From Methylocystis hirsuta (GTDB lineage Bacteria > Pseudomonadota > Alphaproteobacteria > Rhizobiales > Beijerinckiaceae): a stretch of DNA of 64,000 bases. The position numbers and the translations under genes were made by a program. Each line of letters starts with the position of its first letter. Position 1 is the first letter of the stretch. Positions 32,372-40,518 of the stretch are shown here, piece by piece. The DNA lies in the NCBI RefSeq assembly GCF_003722355.1, contig NZ_QWDD01000001.1:620001-684000 (forward strand), read 5' to 3'. The notes below the pieces were generated by a model, which was not told the origin of the DNA, did not search any database, and worked only from the letters and a program-made list of their open reading frames with translations.

Positions 32372-34078
32372 GTGTCGGTCCGCGTCGTTCATGATCTTCG
32401 AATCGAAGCGGGCTTTGCGACGCAAAAAGGCCGACGGCCCGACAATCAGGACTATGTCGCATTTTGCCTGGGTTCAGGCGGCGCCGGCGCCTTGCAGGGC
32501 GTCGTCGCCGCCATCGCCGATGGCGTCGGCGGCCACAAGGGCGGGCGCGCGGCGGCTGAGACCGCCGTCCGCGCCTTCATCGACGGCTACTATGCGCAGC
32601 CGGAGACTTTGGGCGTCAGTCGCGCCGCCGCCCGTTCGCTCGAAGCGGCCAACAGCTGGATCGCAGCTCAGTCGAGAGTCGATCCTTCATTGGAAGGCAT
32701 GGCGACGACGTTCAGCGCGCTGATCTTGTCGCGCCGAACGGCCTTTATTCTCCATGTTGGCGATACGCGCGTCTACCGACTCGCTGGCGCCAGCCTCGAA
32801 AGACTGACAAAGGATCACACCTTAGGTCGCGGCGATTTCGCACATGCGCTGCTTCGCGCTGTGGGCTTCGACGATGCGCTTTTGTTTGACCAAGGAATGC
32901 ATAGTCTCAATATCCATGATCGATTTCTACTGTGTTCGGACGGCGTTCACGGCGTGTTGCCAGACGCGAAGCTACGCGCGCTGCTCGCCGAAAGGGGCGG
33001 GCCGCAGGAAACGTCGGAGCGGATTGTTCAGACGGCGTTCGAGGCGGGCAGCCATGACAATGTCACCGCGCTTGTCGTTGACGTCGTCGATGTGCCGCCC
33101 GCCGACGAGCGCGCCCTGTCGCGCGCCTTCGCAGCCTTGCGGATTGGCGAGCTGCCGGCGATCGGAGATCTTGTCGACGATTTTCGAATTGACGGCCTTC
33201 TCTCCGAAGGGCGCTACAGTCGGCTGATGCGGGCGACGGATACGCAGAACGGAAAAGCGGTCGTTTTGAAATTTCCGCATCCGCGCGTCGCCGACGACGC
33301 CGCCTACCGGCTCGCCTTCGTCAATGAAGCCTGGGTTGCGGCGCGGGTGAGAAGTCCGTTCATCGGTGAAGTCGTCGAACTGCTCCCGGGCAGGCAAAGC
33401 CGGCTGTATTCGGTGATGCCATATTACGACGGCGAGACGTTGGAGCGGCGGCTGCGGCGCGAACCGCGCATCGACCTTGTTGAGGGCGCCTCAATCGCCA
33501 CGCGCCTGTCGCGCGCCATCGCGACCCTGCACCGCTGCGGCGTCATCCACCGCGACATCAAACCGGATAACATTATATTGCTCAAGGATGGCGGGCTGCG
33601 TCTCGTCGATCTCGGCGTCTGTCGCGCGCCGAATCTTGAGAATTTGTCGGAAGCGCATGCGCCAGGCACGCCGAGCTATATGGCCCCGGAGCTTTTCGAC
33701 GGCGCCGCCGGCGACGAAGCGTCGGATCTTTATGCGCTCGGCGTGACGGTCTATCGCATGTTCAGCCGTTGCTATCCTTACGGCGAAATCGAGCCCTTCA
33801 GCCGACCTCGCTTCACCAAGCCGCCGCCGCTCGCCCACAAGAGACCCGACCTTCCGTCCTGGCTGGACGCCGCCATCCTCAAAGCGATCGCCGTCGAGCG
33901 CGCCGATCGCTTCGGCGATGTGTTGGAGTTTGCCTTCGAGCTTGAAAACGGCTCGGCGCGCGCGCAGCCGTTGACGCTGCGCAAGAAATCCCTTTACGAA
34001 CGCAACCCTGTCCTATTCTGGCAAACGCTCTGTTTGCTGCTGGCGCTCCTGTTGGCGATCTCGCTTTTTTATCGCTAG
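32372..34078 (+). CDS. PP2C phosphatase-Ser/Thr kinase fusion with C-terminal membrane anchor
   Basis: 568 residues. The N-terminal PP2C domain (1-245) has DGVGGHKGG, GDTRVYRL, CSDGVHGVL and SHDNVTAL. The kinase domain (about 265-530) has VVLKF, HRDIKPDN, DLG in place of DFG, and GTPSYMAPE. A single hydrophobic helix near the end (TLCLLLALLLAISLF) anchors it with both enzymes in the cytoplasm. It lies 14 bp after the transporter in the same operon. Such fusions recur next to NarK-type genes, so reversible phosphorylation of the transporter or reductase is a reasonable but untested idea. Confidence 0.88.
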   Translation: MSVRVVHDLRIEAGFATQKGRRPDNQDYVAFCLGSGGAGALQGVVAAIADGVGGHKGGRAAAETAVRAFIDGYYAQPETLGVSRAAARSLEAANSWIAAQSRVDPSLEGMATTFSALILSRRTAFILHVGDTRVYRLAGASLERLTKDHTLGRGDFAHALLRAVGFDDALLFDQGMHSLNIHDRFLLCSDGVHGVLPDAKLRALLAERGGPQETSERIVQTAFEAGSHDNVTALVVDVVDVPPADERALSRAFAALRIGELPAIGDLVDDFRIDGLLSEGRYSRLMRATDTQNGKAVVLKFPHPRVADDAAYRLAFVNEAWVAARVRSPFIGEVVELLPGRQSRLYSVMPYYDGETLERRLRREPRIDLVEGASIATRLSRAIATLHRCGVIHRDIKPDNIILLKDGGLRLVDLGVCRAPNLENLSEAHAPGTPSYMAPELFDGAAGDEASDLYALGVTVYRMFSRCYPYGEIEPFSRPRFTKPPPLAHKRPDLPSWLDAAILKAIAVERADRFGDVLEFAFELENGSARAQPLTLRKKSLYERNPVLFWQTLCLLLALLLAISLFYR

Positions 34079-34084
34079 ATCGCG

Positions 34085-34122
34085 TTATCTGCATTTGGGC
34101 GGAATCGCCCAAATGCAGATAA
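34085..34122 (+). terminator. Strong stem-loop ending the nas operon
   Basis: TTATCTGCATTTGGGCG (34085-34101), loop GAAT, CGCCCAAATGCAGATAA (34106-34122): a perfect 17-bp stem 6 bp after the kinase stop. There is no long T-run, but the stem is very stable. Confidence 0.65.
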
Positions 34123-34143
34123 ATTGATCGATTTCCAAAGTTC

Positions 34144-34198
34144 AGAGCGCGCTCTACGCGAAAAACCGGTTCCCACTTTTTCGCGAGCCGCGCTCTAG
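34144..34198. repeat. REP-like palindromic element
   Basis: AGAGCGCG at the left and CGCGCTCT at the right enclose CGCGAAAAA-N10-TTTTTCGCG. The core (GCGAAAAACCGGTTCCCAC) resembles an extragenic palindrome I recall as very frequent in Rhizobiales genomes. Only one copy is in this window. Confidence 0.5.
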
Positions 34199-34339
34199 AC
34201 GAGCGGTCGTAGCTCAATCCAACGCTGCGGCGAATTCGCTCGAGCCGGGCGGTCTCGGGCGCTCGAGGCTTGTGCGTCGGCGCACAGCCCCATCGCGCGT
34301 CTCTCCTTAACTTCTGATCAACGCAGAAAGGAGAACGTC

Positions 34340-34468
34340 ATGGCACCGATCATCACAACAGGAATTTTCGGAGTCGTCGCCATCGCATTGGCCGCCGAAG
34401 CGCTCAACATCGCCATGGTCCTTGGCGAATTCAGTCACGTCGCCGCCTATAATGCGGGGCTCTTCTGA
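34340..34468 (+). CDS. 42-residue single-helix membrane protein
   Basis: The protein starts MAPIITTGIFGVVAIALAAE and ends SHVAAYNAGLF. One hydrophobic helix (about residues 5-29) is evident. A full AAAGGAG site lies 6 bases before ATG 34340, strong evidence that it is translated. I do not recognise the family. It stands alone between the nas terminator and a convergent gene. Confidence 0.6.
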   Translation: MAPIITTGIFGVVAIALAAEALNIAMVLGEFSHVAAYNAGLF

Positions 34469-34516
34469 CGCTTCGCAGTCGCGCGCCGATGACTCCTCTC
34501 GCCCTCGCGCAGATCG

Positions 34517-35365
34517 TCACCGATCGCGGCCGAGCGTGGGAAAGAAACCTTTGCCAACATGCCGGGCGGCGACGTCGCCCAGAAGATCGCGCCACATGCG
34601 ATAGGGATCCTTGAAAACGCCTTCTCCGAGATCCCTATCGGCGAGAGCCGCAGCCAAACACGCCATGGCCTGAGGCAAATCATGCGCATTCTCGAGATAG
34701 AGAAGCCGCGTGCCGACCGACGCTTCGCCCATCAACGACATGGCGGCGGCGATTTCGACATTGTCGCGACGTCCAAAGGCCACGCCGCAAACGCAGACGA
34801 GACAGGTTTCCCAGACGGCCGGGTCGGTCTCGTCGATGAAGCCGTGCAAGCCTCTGACGATGGATGCGTAGACCGCCTCTCCCACTGCGGTGATGATCTT
34901 TTCAAGTTCGACCTGAACCTTTTCGAGAGCTTCCGGGAGCTCCGCAGGCGTCGCCATCTGACCTGCGGCCCAGTTGACCGAGAGCTGAAGCAGCTGACCG
35001 AGAACGATTTGCGCGGGGGACACGAGTTCGGCAGGCAGCTCACGCGACAGACGCGAGACAGCGTCCTCCAGCGCCCTATTCAGGCGTACCGCTGCAAGCC
35101 GTGCGGACTCGATGTCCTTCCCGCGCACCAGGCGCGCCCAGGTTCCCTGGACGCCGATGACCGCATGCATCAGCGACTTGACCTGCGAAAGCCACGGCGT
35201 CGGCGGATAGGACTTTACGACCACGCCATGCTCGATGCGCCAGATTTCGCCTGTCCCGATCAATGTGATCGCAGAGACCGGCGTCGACGCGAACACCTCG
35301 TCGCGATTTGCGCCGTAAAGCATTCGGAAGGTGGCGTTGATCTCGCTGAACGGATCGTTCTGCAT
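34517..35365 (-). CDS. Conserved-looking hypothetical protein, mostly helical
   Basis: 282 residues. A small sensor-like start (SAITLIGTGEIWRIEHGVVVKSYPPTPW) is followed by a long helical region rich in Leu, Val and Ala (residues 80-240) with no catalytic motif that I recognise. ATG 35365 is preferred because GGAG lies 9 bases upstream; ATG 35392 would add nine residues and has no binding site. Function unknown. Confidence 0.55.
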   Translation of the reverse strand: MQNDPFSEINATFRMLYGANRDEVFASTPVSAITLIGTGEIWRIEHGVVVKSYPPTPWLSQVKSLMHAVIGVQGTWARLVRGKDIESARLAAVRLNRALEDAVSRLSRELPAELVSPAQIVLGQLLQLSVNWAAGQMATPAELPEALEKVQVELEKIITAVGEAVYASIVRGLHGFIDETDPAVWETCLVCVCGVAFGRRDNVEIAAAMSLMGEASVGTRLLYLENAHDLPQAMACLAAALADRDLGEGVFKDPYRMWRDLLGDVAARHVGKGFFPTLGRDR

Positions 35366-35531
35366 AGATTTCAGTCTCCCAATATCCGACATCCATCAAC
35401 AAGACCGCGCGCATCGTATCGCGCGCCGCAATCCTCAACGTCCAATCATTTAACCTGGCCATGTAACATAGCGGCAAGGGCAATCCAAAGATTACCAAGG
35501 AAACGCCCATGGCGCGGCGATTGCGGCGTCG

Positions 35532-37082
35532 TCATTTCCAGAATGGGCGGGTCTGTTCGAGATCTCTCCAAAGCGCCTTGGCGCCGATCCATCCCAATTC
35601 GGCGCGCGCCTGACTCGCCCCGATCATCCAGCCGATGGCGCGCTGTACCGATGGGACGTCGGCGCCGGGAACATCCGTTCCCGTGAACATGGCTTTCATT
35701 GTCGCGGCGTCGTTGAGGTCGCCAAACACGGTCTGCAGCTTTTTAAGACGCTTCAAGAAAGGATCGATTCGTTTCGCCGGATATAAGGAGCAAAAGAACT
35801 CGACTGCATAGCGCAGCTTTTTGAGTTCTTTGCGCAGCTCGTGGCGCTGTTCGACGGTCAGCGTCGCAAGTCCCTGAGCATGCTTTGCGGTCTTCTTCCA
35901 GCGCTTGTTGAGCGACTGGCGCGCTAAGGCCGCAATCGGCGCCGCCAGCCGCTCGGTCTGGCCGAAATCCTGCGCGACAAGCCAGCCGCGCGTCTCCACG
36001 AACCGCGCAAGATCAATGAGGAACGCCTGCACGCGCGCGCCGGCAAGAAGCTTGCGCAGCTGCTCGCGCCGTTCTCGCGCCTGCCGCGCGACCACATCGG
36101 CGAAGGCCGAAAGTCCAGGCTCGTCGGGATGAGTTTCGGCTTCCCGCCGCGCCATGTCGTTCGCCACCACATCGAGATCCCTCAGGCTCCCGACCTCCCG
36201 GCCAAGCCAACGCGCCTCGCCGTCGAGCCGTTTCATCGGCTCGTTTTCCAGTACGGATGCATAGACCGAGAATGCGCTGCGCAACCGCCGCAGGCCGACC
36301 CTTAGCTGATGCGGCCCTTCGTCGTCGTCCAGCTGGCGAACGACGAGCACATTCGTGGCGATCTGATCGAGGCATTCGCGCAAGACGTCACGCGCCGCTT
36401 GCTCGGCGGTTTGCGCCGGATCGAGCAAGATATTTTGAGCATTGCGCGGCGCGAGCGGCTGATCGATCCGCCCCTCTTCGGCTAACAAATAGCCGCGGGC
36501 GGCCTTGGATAGTCGGGAGAACTGCAACCCGCCATCGGGAACCAGGATTAGCGCAATGTCGAACAGTCCGCTTGCGTTGCCTGCGAGGAGTTCGATTTCC
36601 AGCTCGGAGAGTTCAGCAGAGCGTTCGCCGGCCCGAACTTCGCCAATGTCGAGCGCGAGCTCCGCGCGCGTGCCGTCCGAAAGCATCAGCTCGCTCGTCC
36701 TGCGCGTGATCACCGTCTCGCAAACGGGCTGAAGCGGGGCGCCGTTGACGCGGTCAACGATCTCCTCCCGAATCGATGAGTCGGAAATTGCATCGAGACA
36801 CAGGCGTCCGCCAGGCGCCGGGTTCTCGACCTCGCCGACTTGCGACAGGCCGCCATGCAATGTCGCCCTGGTTTTTACGCCCTGAATCCACCGCCGCCCA
36901 TCGCGCCTGAGCCTCAGCGCAATTCCTGCTTTGTTCAGCGCGTGCTCGGGCGTGTCGAGATAAATGCTTCTGAGCGTTCTCGTTACAGGAGCGCCGTGGG
37001 TCAGCTTCGATGCCTTCACACGCGCCCAAATCTCACTCGACTTATTCTTGTCCAGCAAGAGTTTTAGCTCGATCTCGCTCAT
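35532..37082 (-). CDS. CYTH-CHAD domain protein (inorganic triphosphatase type)
   Basis: 516 residues. The N-terminal CYTH domain begins with EIELKLLL and keeps the tunnel pattern (LRLRRDG, ELEIELLAG), as in YgiF-like inorganic triphosphatases. The C-terminal CHAD domain (about 215-500) is helical with repeated His and Lys/Arg positions (HQLRVGLRRLRSAF, HELRKELKKLRYAVEFF), which bind polyphosphate. It probably hydrolyses tripolyphosphate or acts on polyphosphate granules. Confidence 0.88.
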   Translation of the reverse strand: MSEIELKLLLDKNKSSEIWARVKASKLTHGAPVTRTLRSIYLDTPEHALNKAGIALRLRRDGRRWIQGVKTRATLHGGLSQVGEVENPAPGGRLCLDAISDSSIREEIVDRVNGAPLQPVCETVITRRTSELMLSDGTRAELALDIGEVRAGERSAELSELEIELLAGNASGLFDIALILVPDGGLQFSRLSKAARGYLLAEEGRIDQPLAPRNAQNILLDPAQTAEQAARDVLRECLDQIATNVLVVRQLDDDEGPHQLRVGLRRLRSAFSVYASVLENEPMKRLDGEARWLGREVGSLRDLDVVANDMARREAETHPDEPGLSAFADVVARQARERREQLRKLLAGARVQAFLIDLARFVETRGWLVAQDFGQTERLAAPIAALARQSLNKRWKKTAKHAQGLATLTVEQRHELRKELKKLRYAVEFFCSLYPAKRIDPFLKRLKKLQTVFGDLNDAATMKAMFTGTDVPGADVPSVQRAIGWMIGASQARAELGWIGAKALWRDLEQTRPFWK

Positions 37083-37158
37083 GTGACGAATTTATATCAT
37101 TTTTGTAGCGGCGTGTAGCGCTCGACAGGCGCTGCCGCGGCGGGTCGGTCCGGAGCGA

Positions 37159-37341
37159 CTATGGCTGTGTTTGCTCGGACCCTTTTCTCTGCTTCTTTTT
37201 CTTCAGCACGATCGTCAGCTTATCGCCTCTTTTTGACACCTCTACAGATTTCAACAGGCTCTCTCCAAGAGAGATGCTGCCGCCGACAGCCTCAATCCAC
37301 TGCTGCAAAATTTCCGCTTCGGTTTTGTCGCTCTCTGTCAT
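37159..37341 (-). CDS. 60-residue charged hypothetical protein
   Basis: It starts MTESDKTEAEILQQWIEAVG and ends in a lysine-rich tail (IVLKKKKQRKG). A GAGG site is positioned before ATG 37341. There is no known domain. It is not an obvious shadow of another gene. It could be a small nucleic-acid-binding or regulatory protein. Confidence 0.45.
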   Translation of the reverse strand: MTESDKTEAEILQQWIEAVGGSISLGESLLKSVEVSKRGDKLTIVLKKKKQRKGSEQTQP

Positions 37342-37436
37342 GTCGTCCTCTTGAACCCGTGACTTTGCAAGGAATTGATGGTCTGAGCCAAGTGTGCATC
37401 GGCCACGATCGATTACAGACGCAAGTTACGCCATCC

Positions 37437-39545
37437 TCAGCGTCCAAATAAGCCGCGCATCGCCGCAAAAAAGCCCTTCGACCGCTCCTGAGCGGGCGAC
37501 GTTTGCGCGAGGCCTTCGGCTTCGAGCCGCGCGGCGTCGAGTTCGACGCCGGCGCGCGCGACGAGCGCGGCGAGAGTCGGCGCTTCGTGCGGCGGCGTCC
37601 AGCCGCCGGCGCGCCGCACGTCAAGATAGGCGTTGAGCATGTCGGCGGCGTCCCTCGCGCCAGCTTCCGTGAAATGCGCGCGCGCCCGCTCGACCGCGGC
37701 GGCGTCGACGATCAGTCGCGCCGCCTTCGCCGCTTCGCGCCGGACGCCGTCGTCGATCGCCAGAGCGACGCGCGCCTCGCGCAACGCGGCGACGTCCGGC
37801 TCCTTCAAGAGCGCGCGCATGAGCCGCGCTTCTTGCGAGGCGTCGACGCCAGCCGGCGCCATGCCCTGGGCGCCGCAGGCGTCGAGATAGCGGGCAAGCA
37901 GAGAAGGCGCGCCGCGCGCTGGCGCGGTTTCGGCGGAAAGGCGCGCGGACTGCGCAAATTCGCCGCCTTCCGCAATCTCCGCCGCAAGCGCGGGATCGGC
38001 GCAGAAGGCGCCATAGCCGCCGAGCTGCTGCAAACGCGCGCGGGCCGGCCCCGTCTCGCCGATGACGAGCGCCGCGAAGCTCGCTTGCGCCAAAGGCTCG
38101 AGCGCATCCCACAGGCCCGGCGGCTCGAAACGCGCAGCGACTTCCGCGCGCGCCAGAGCGCCGTTCAGCGAAGCGACAAACTTGTCGCGCCGGCCTTTCA
38201 GACCGGCGGCGCGTTCGGCCACGGCGCGGGCGGCCGCGCCGGTCGCGGCGCGCGCGGCGTCGGCGGCGCGGCGCATGAGCTCGTCGAGAAGGCCGTCGTC
38301 ATCCGTCGCGCGGCGCGGCGCGAGCCCGTCGCCTTCAACGCGAAAAAGCCGCGCGAAGGCGGGCCCGCCCGGATCGAACGGGGCGATGCCGAGATCGCCG
38401 GGCCCCGCGGCCGGGCAAACGATGCCAACGTCATCGCCAAGGGCCGCGCCGTAAAACTCGATTTCCGCGGTTTCGCCCATGCCGGGGGCGCTTTTCTCGC
38501 GGCTGCGACGCAAAGCGATTCCGTCGACCTCAGCCTCTTCGGGATCGACAAGCAGCGCCAAAAGATTGCCGACGACGACCGGCTCCGCCGTTTCCGCCGC
38601 GTCCGGATGTTCATGCGGATCGCCCGTCGCCTGCCGCAGGTCGTCGAAGGTGAGCGGATCGACGGCCGGTTCTCCCACCGACCGCTGCTCGAGCGTCCAG
38701 CCTTTCAGCCGCCGGCGCTGGTTCATCGCCAGCGCGACGCTGCATCGGCCGAGCAACGCGGCGCTCTCTTCGATCGAATCGGGAATTCGCAGGCGGAGGA
38801 TAATACGCGGCGCGCCGGATTCGCGCAGCCAATGCTCCATGATGGCGAAGGGCGCCTCGCGCGCGTCGGCGGCCGCCGACGATTCGAACGGCGCCGCCTC
38901 CAGGACGAGTCGGCTTTGATAGGCCGGGAAGATGCGGCGCGCCGGCGCGAGGCGGATGACGACGGCGTTGTCGGCGCGTTCGACGACGCGGCGCTGGCCG
39001 ATCGCCCATACCAATCGCGCGCCGGCCGCCGCCGTCTGCTCGCGCGACAGCCGTTCGACGTCGCCCCGCGCCGGAAACGCCGCCAGCCGAAAGGCGACGG
39101 GGTCGGCGCCGCCGGCGTCCGGCAGCAACGTCAGGAGCAGACGCCAGTCGCCGCCCTGCGGCAGCTCGCGCTCCGCGGACAGCGCCAGGATGAGTTCGGC
39201 GCCGTCGGCGGCGGTCAGTCGGACGAATCGATGCTCAGGCGGCACATCAACGACAATGATGCGGGCGCGCCAGCGCGCGGCGCCGATGACGTCGACGAGC
39301 GTGGGCGCGCTCGAAAAGCGCTCGTCGCGCGCCGAGACGACCGTGAGTTCCGGCCGGACCGCCGCGCGTTCGGCGCCCTCGAACCAGCCGATGGCCAGCC
39401 GGCGCCGCCCATCCCAATAATAGTCGAACTGCTCTCTCCACATTGACGGCCGCGCCCGAGCGTGAGGCATGGCGCCGTAGCCATGCGAAGCTGAAGTCTG
39501 GGGAAGCATATCCGCGCGCGCAGCAATCATGCAATTCAGCGCCAT
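37437..39545 (-). CDS. Large hypothetical protein, 702 residues
   Basis: Very rich in Ala, Arg and Glu, with no signal peptide and no motif that I recognise. The N-terminal third has beta-like segments (RRRLAIGWFEG, ELTVVSARDERF, FVRLTAADGAELIL). The C-terminal half is helical (long Ala/Arg/Glu runs, residues 400-690). Several starts are possible (39545, 39509, 39443), none with a clear ribosome-binding site. Codon bias at third positions favours this strand over the equally long antisense frame. Function unknown. Confidence 0.5.
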   Translation of the reverse strand: MALNCMIAARADMLPQTSASHGYGAMPHARARPSMWREQFDYYWDGRRRLAIGWFEGAERAAVRPELTVVSARDERFSSAPTLVDVIGAARWRARIIVVDVPPEHRFVRLTAADGAELILALSAERELPQGGDWRLLLTLLPDAGGADPVAFRLAAFPARGDVERLSREQTAAAGARLVWAIGQRRVVERADNAVVIRLAPARRIFPAYQSRLVLEAAPFESSAAADAREAPFAIMEHWLRESGAPRIILRLRIPDSIEESAALLGRCSVALAMNQRRRLKGWTLEQRSVGEPAVDPLTFDDLRQATGDPHEHPDAAETAEPVVVGNLLALLVDPEEAEVDGIALRRSREKSAPGMGETAEIEFYGAALGDDVGIVCPAAGPGDLGIAPFDPGGPAFARLFRVEGDGLAPRRATDDDGLLDELMRRAADAARAATGAAARAVAERAAGLKGRRDKFVASLNGALARAEVAARFEPPGLWDALEPLAQASFAALVIGETGPARARLQQLGGYGAFCADPALAAEIAEGGEFAQSARLSAETAPARGAPSLLARYLDACGAQGMAPAGVDASQEARLMRALLKEPDVAALREARVALAIDDGVRREAAKAARLIVDAAAVERARAHFTEAGARDAADMLNAYLDVRRAGGWTPPHEAPTLAALVARAGVELDAARLEAEGLAQTSPAQERSKGFFAAMRGLFGR

Positions 39546-39828
39546 CGCGCGTGCGGCCGCGGGACATTCTTATGCAGCGCCATGACGTCGTTCCGCCATA
39601 GAGTCCGCGTAAACGGCTTGAGCGACAACCGCGCCTTTGCAATAGGGCTCGCCCTGGCGGGCGTGAGGGCGCGAAGCGGATTTGCGAAGTGCGCAGGGTG
39701 GATCTGACGCGCGTCATATCAAAATGAAATACAAATTATCAAATTAAGCGCCTGATAAGCCTATGAATTGTATGAAGCTGGAGTCTTGCATTTAACGCAG
39801 CGTGACACGGTCACAGAATAAGCCCCTC

Positions 39829-40518
39829 TCACTCGGACTCGATAAATCGGTAGCCGACGCCGGGTTCGGTCACGATGATTTTGGGCGTCGCGGCGTTTTC
39901 CTCTATCTTCGCTCGTAGCTGGCCGATGAAGACGCGTAAATATTGACTGTCGTTCTGATGCGCAGGCCCCCAAACGGTCTTGAGGATTTCCCGGTGCGTC
40001 AACGGTCGGCCCGAATGTCGCGTGAGAAACGCCAGAAGATCGAATTCCTTCGGCGTCAGTTTCACCGGCGCGCCATTTTTCGTCACCATGCGCTTATGCA
40101 GATTCACGACAAGCCCGTCGACCGCAACGCGTTCCGACTCCAAAGTCGTATCCTGTGAATGACGTAGGGCCGTGCGCATGCGCGCCAGCAGCTCCCCCAT
40201 CGCGAATGGCTTCTCGACGTAATCATCCGCGCCGAGGTCGAGCGCCGCGATCTTTTCGGATTCCCGGTCGCGCGCCGAGAGAACGATCACCGGCGTTCGC
40301 GTAAGGATTCGCAGCTTTCGCAGCACTTCCTTGCCGTCCATGTCCGGAAGGCCAAGATCGAGGATGATGAGCTCGGGCGAATGTTCGCCTACAGCCGCCA
40401 GCGCCTCGCGGCCTGTCGCCGCTTCGCGCACCTCATAGCCGCTCGCCGTCAGCGAAGGCCGCAAGACGCGCTGTATTTGAGGTTCGTCGTCGACGACGAG
40501 GACGCGCGCGCCGCTCAT
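39829..40518 (-). CDS. kdpE: Response regulator KdpE
   Basis: 229 residues. The OmpR-type receiver (VLVVDDEPQIQRVL, phospho-Asp in LDLGLPDMDG, GADDYVEKPF) and the winged-helix output domain (LTPKEFDLLAFLTRHSG, YLRVFIGQLRAKIE) are both complete. It activates kdp transcription under potassium limitation. It overlaps kdpD by 4 bases and ends the operon. Confidence 0.95.
   Translation of the reverse strand: MSGARVLVVDDEPQIQRVLRPSLTASGYEVREAATGREALAAVGEHSPELIILDLGLPDMDGKEVLRKLRILTRTPVIVLSARDRESEKIAALDLGADDYVEKPFAMGELLARMRTALRHSQDTTLESERVAVDGLVVNLHKRMVTKNGAPVKLTPKEFDLLAFLTRHSGRPLTHREILKTVWGPAHQNDSQYLRVFIGQLRAKIEENAATPKIIVTEPGVGYRFIESE

Noticed and set aside
37503-39446. 647-codon plus-strand open frame
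   Set aside because: Arg-rich composition typical of a shadow; the minus-strand frame has more protein-like composition. Not fully excluded.
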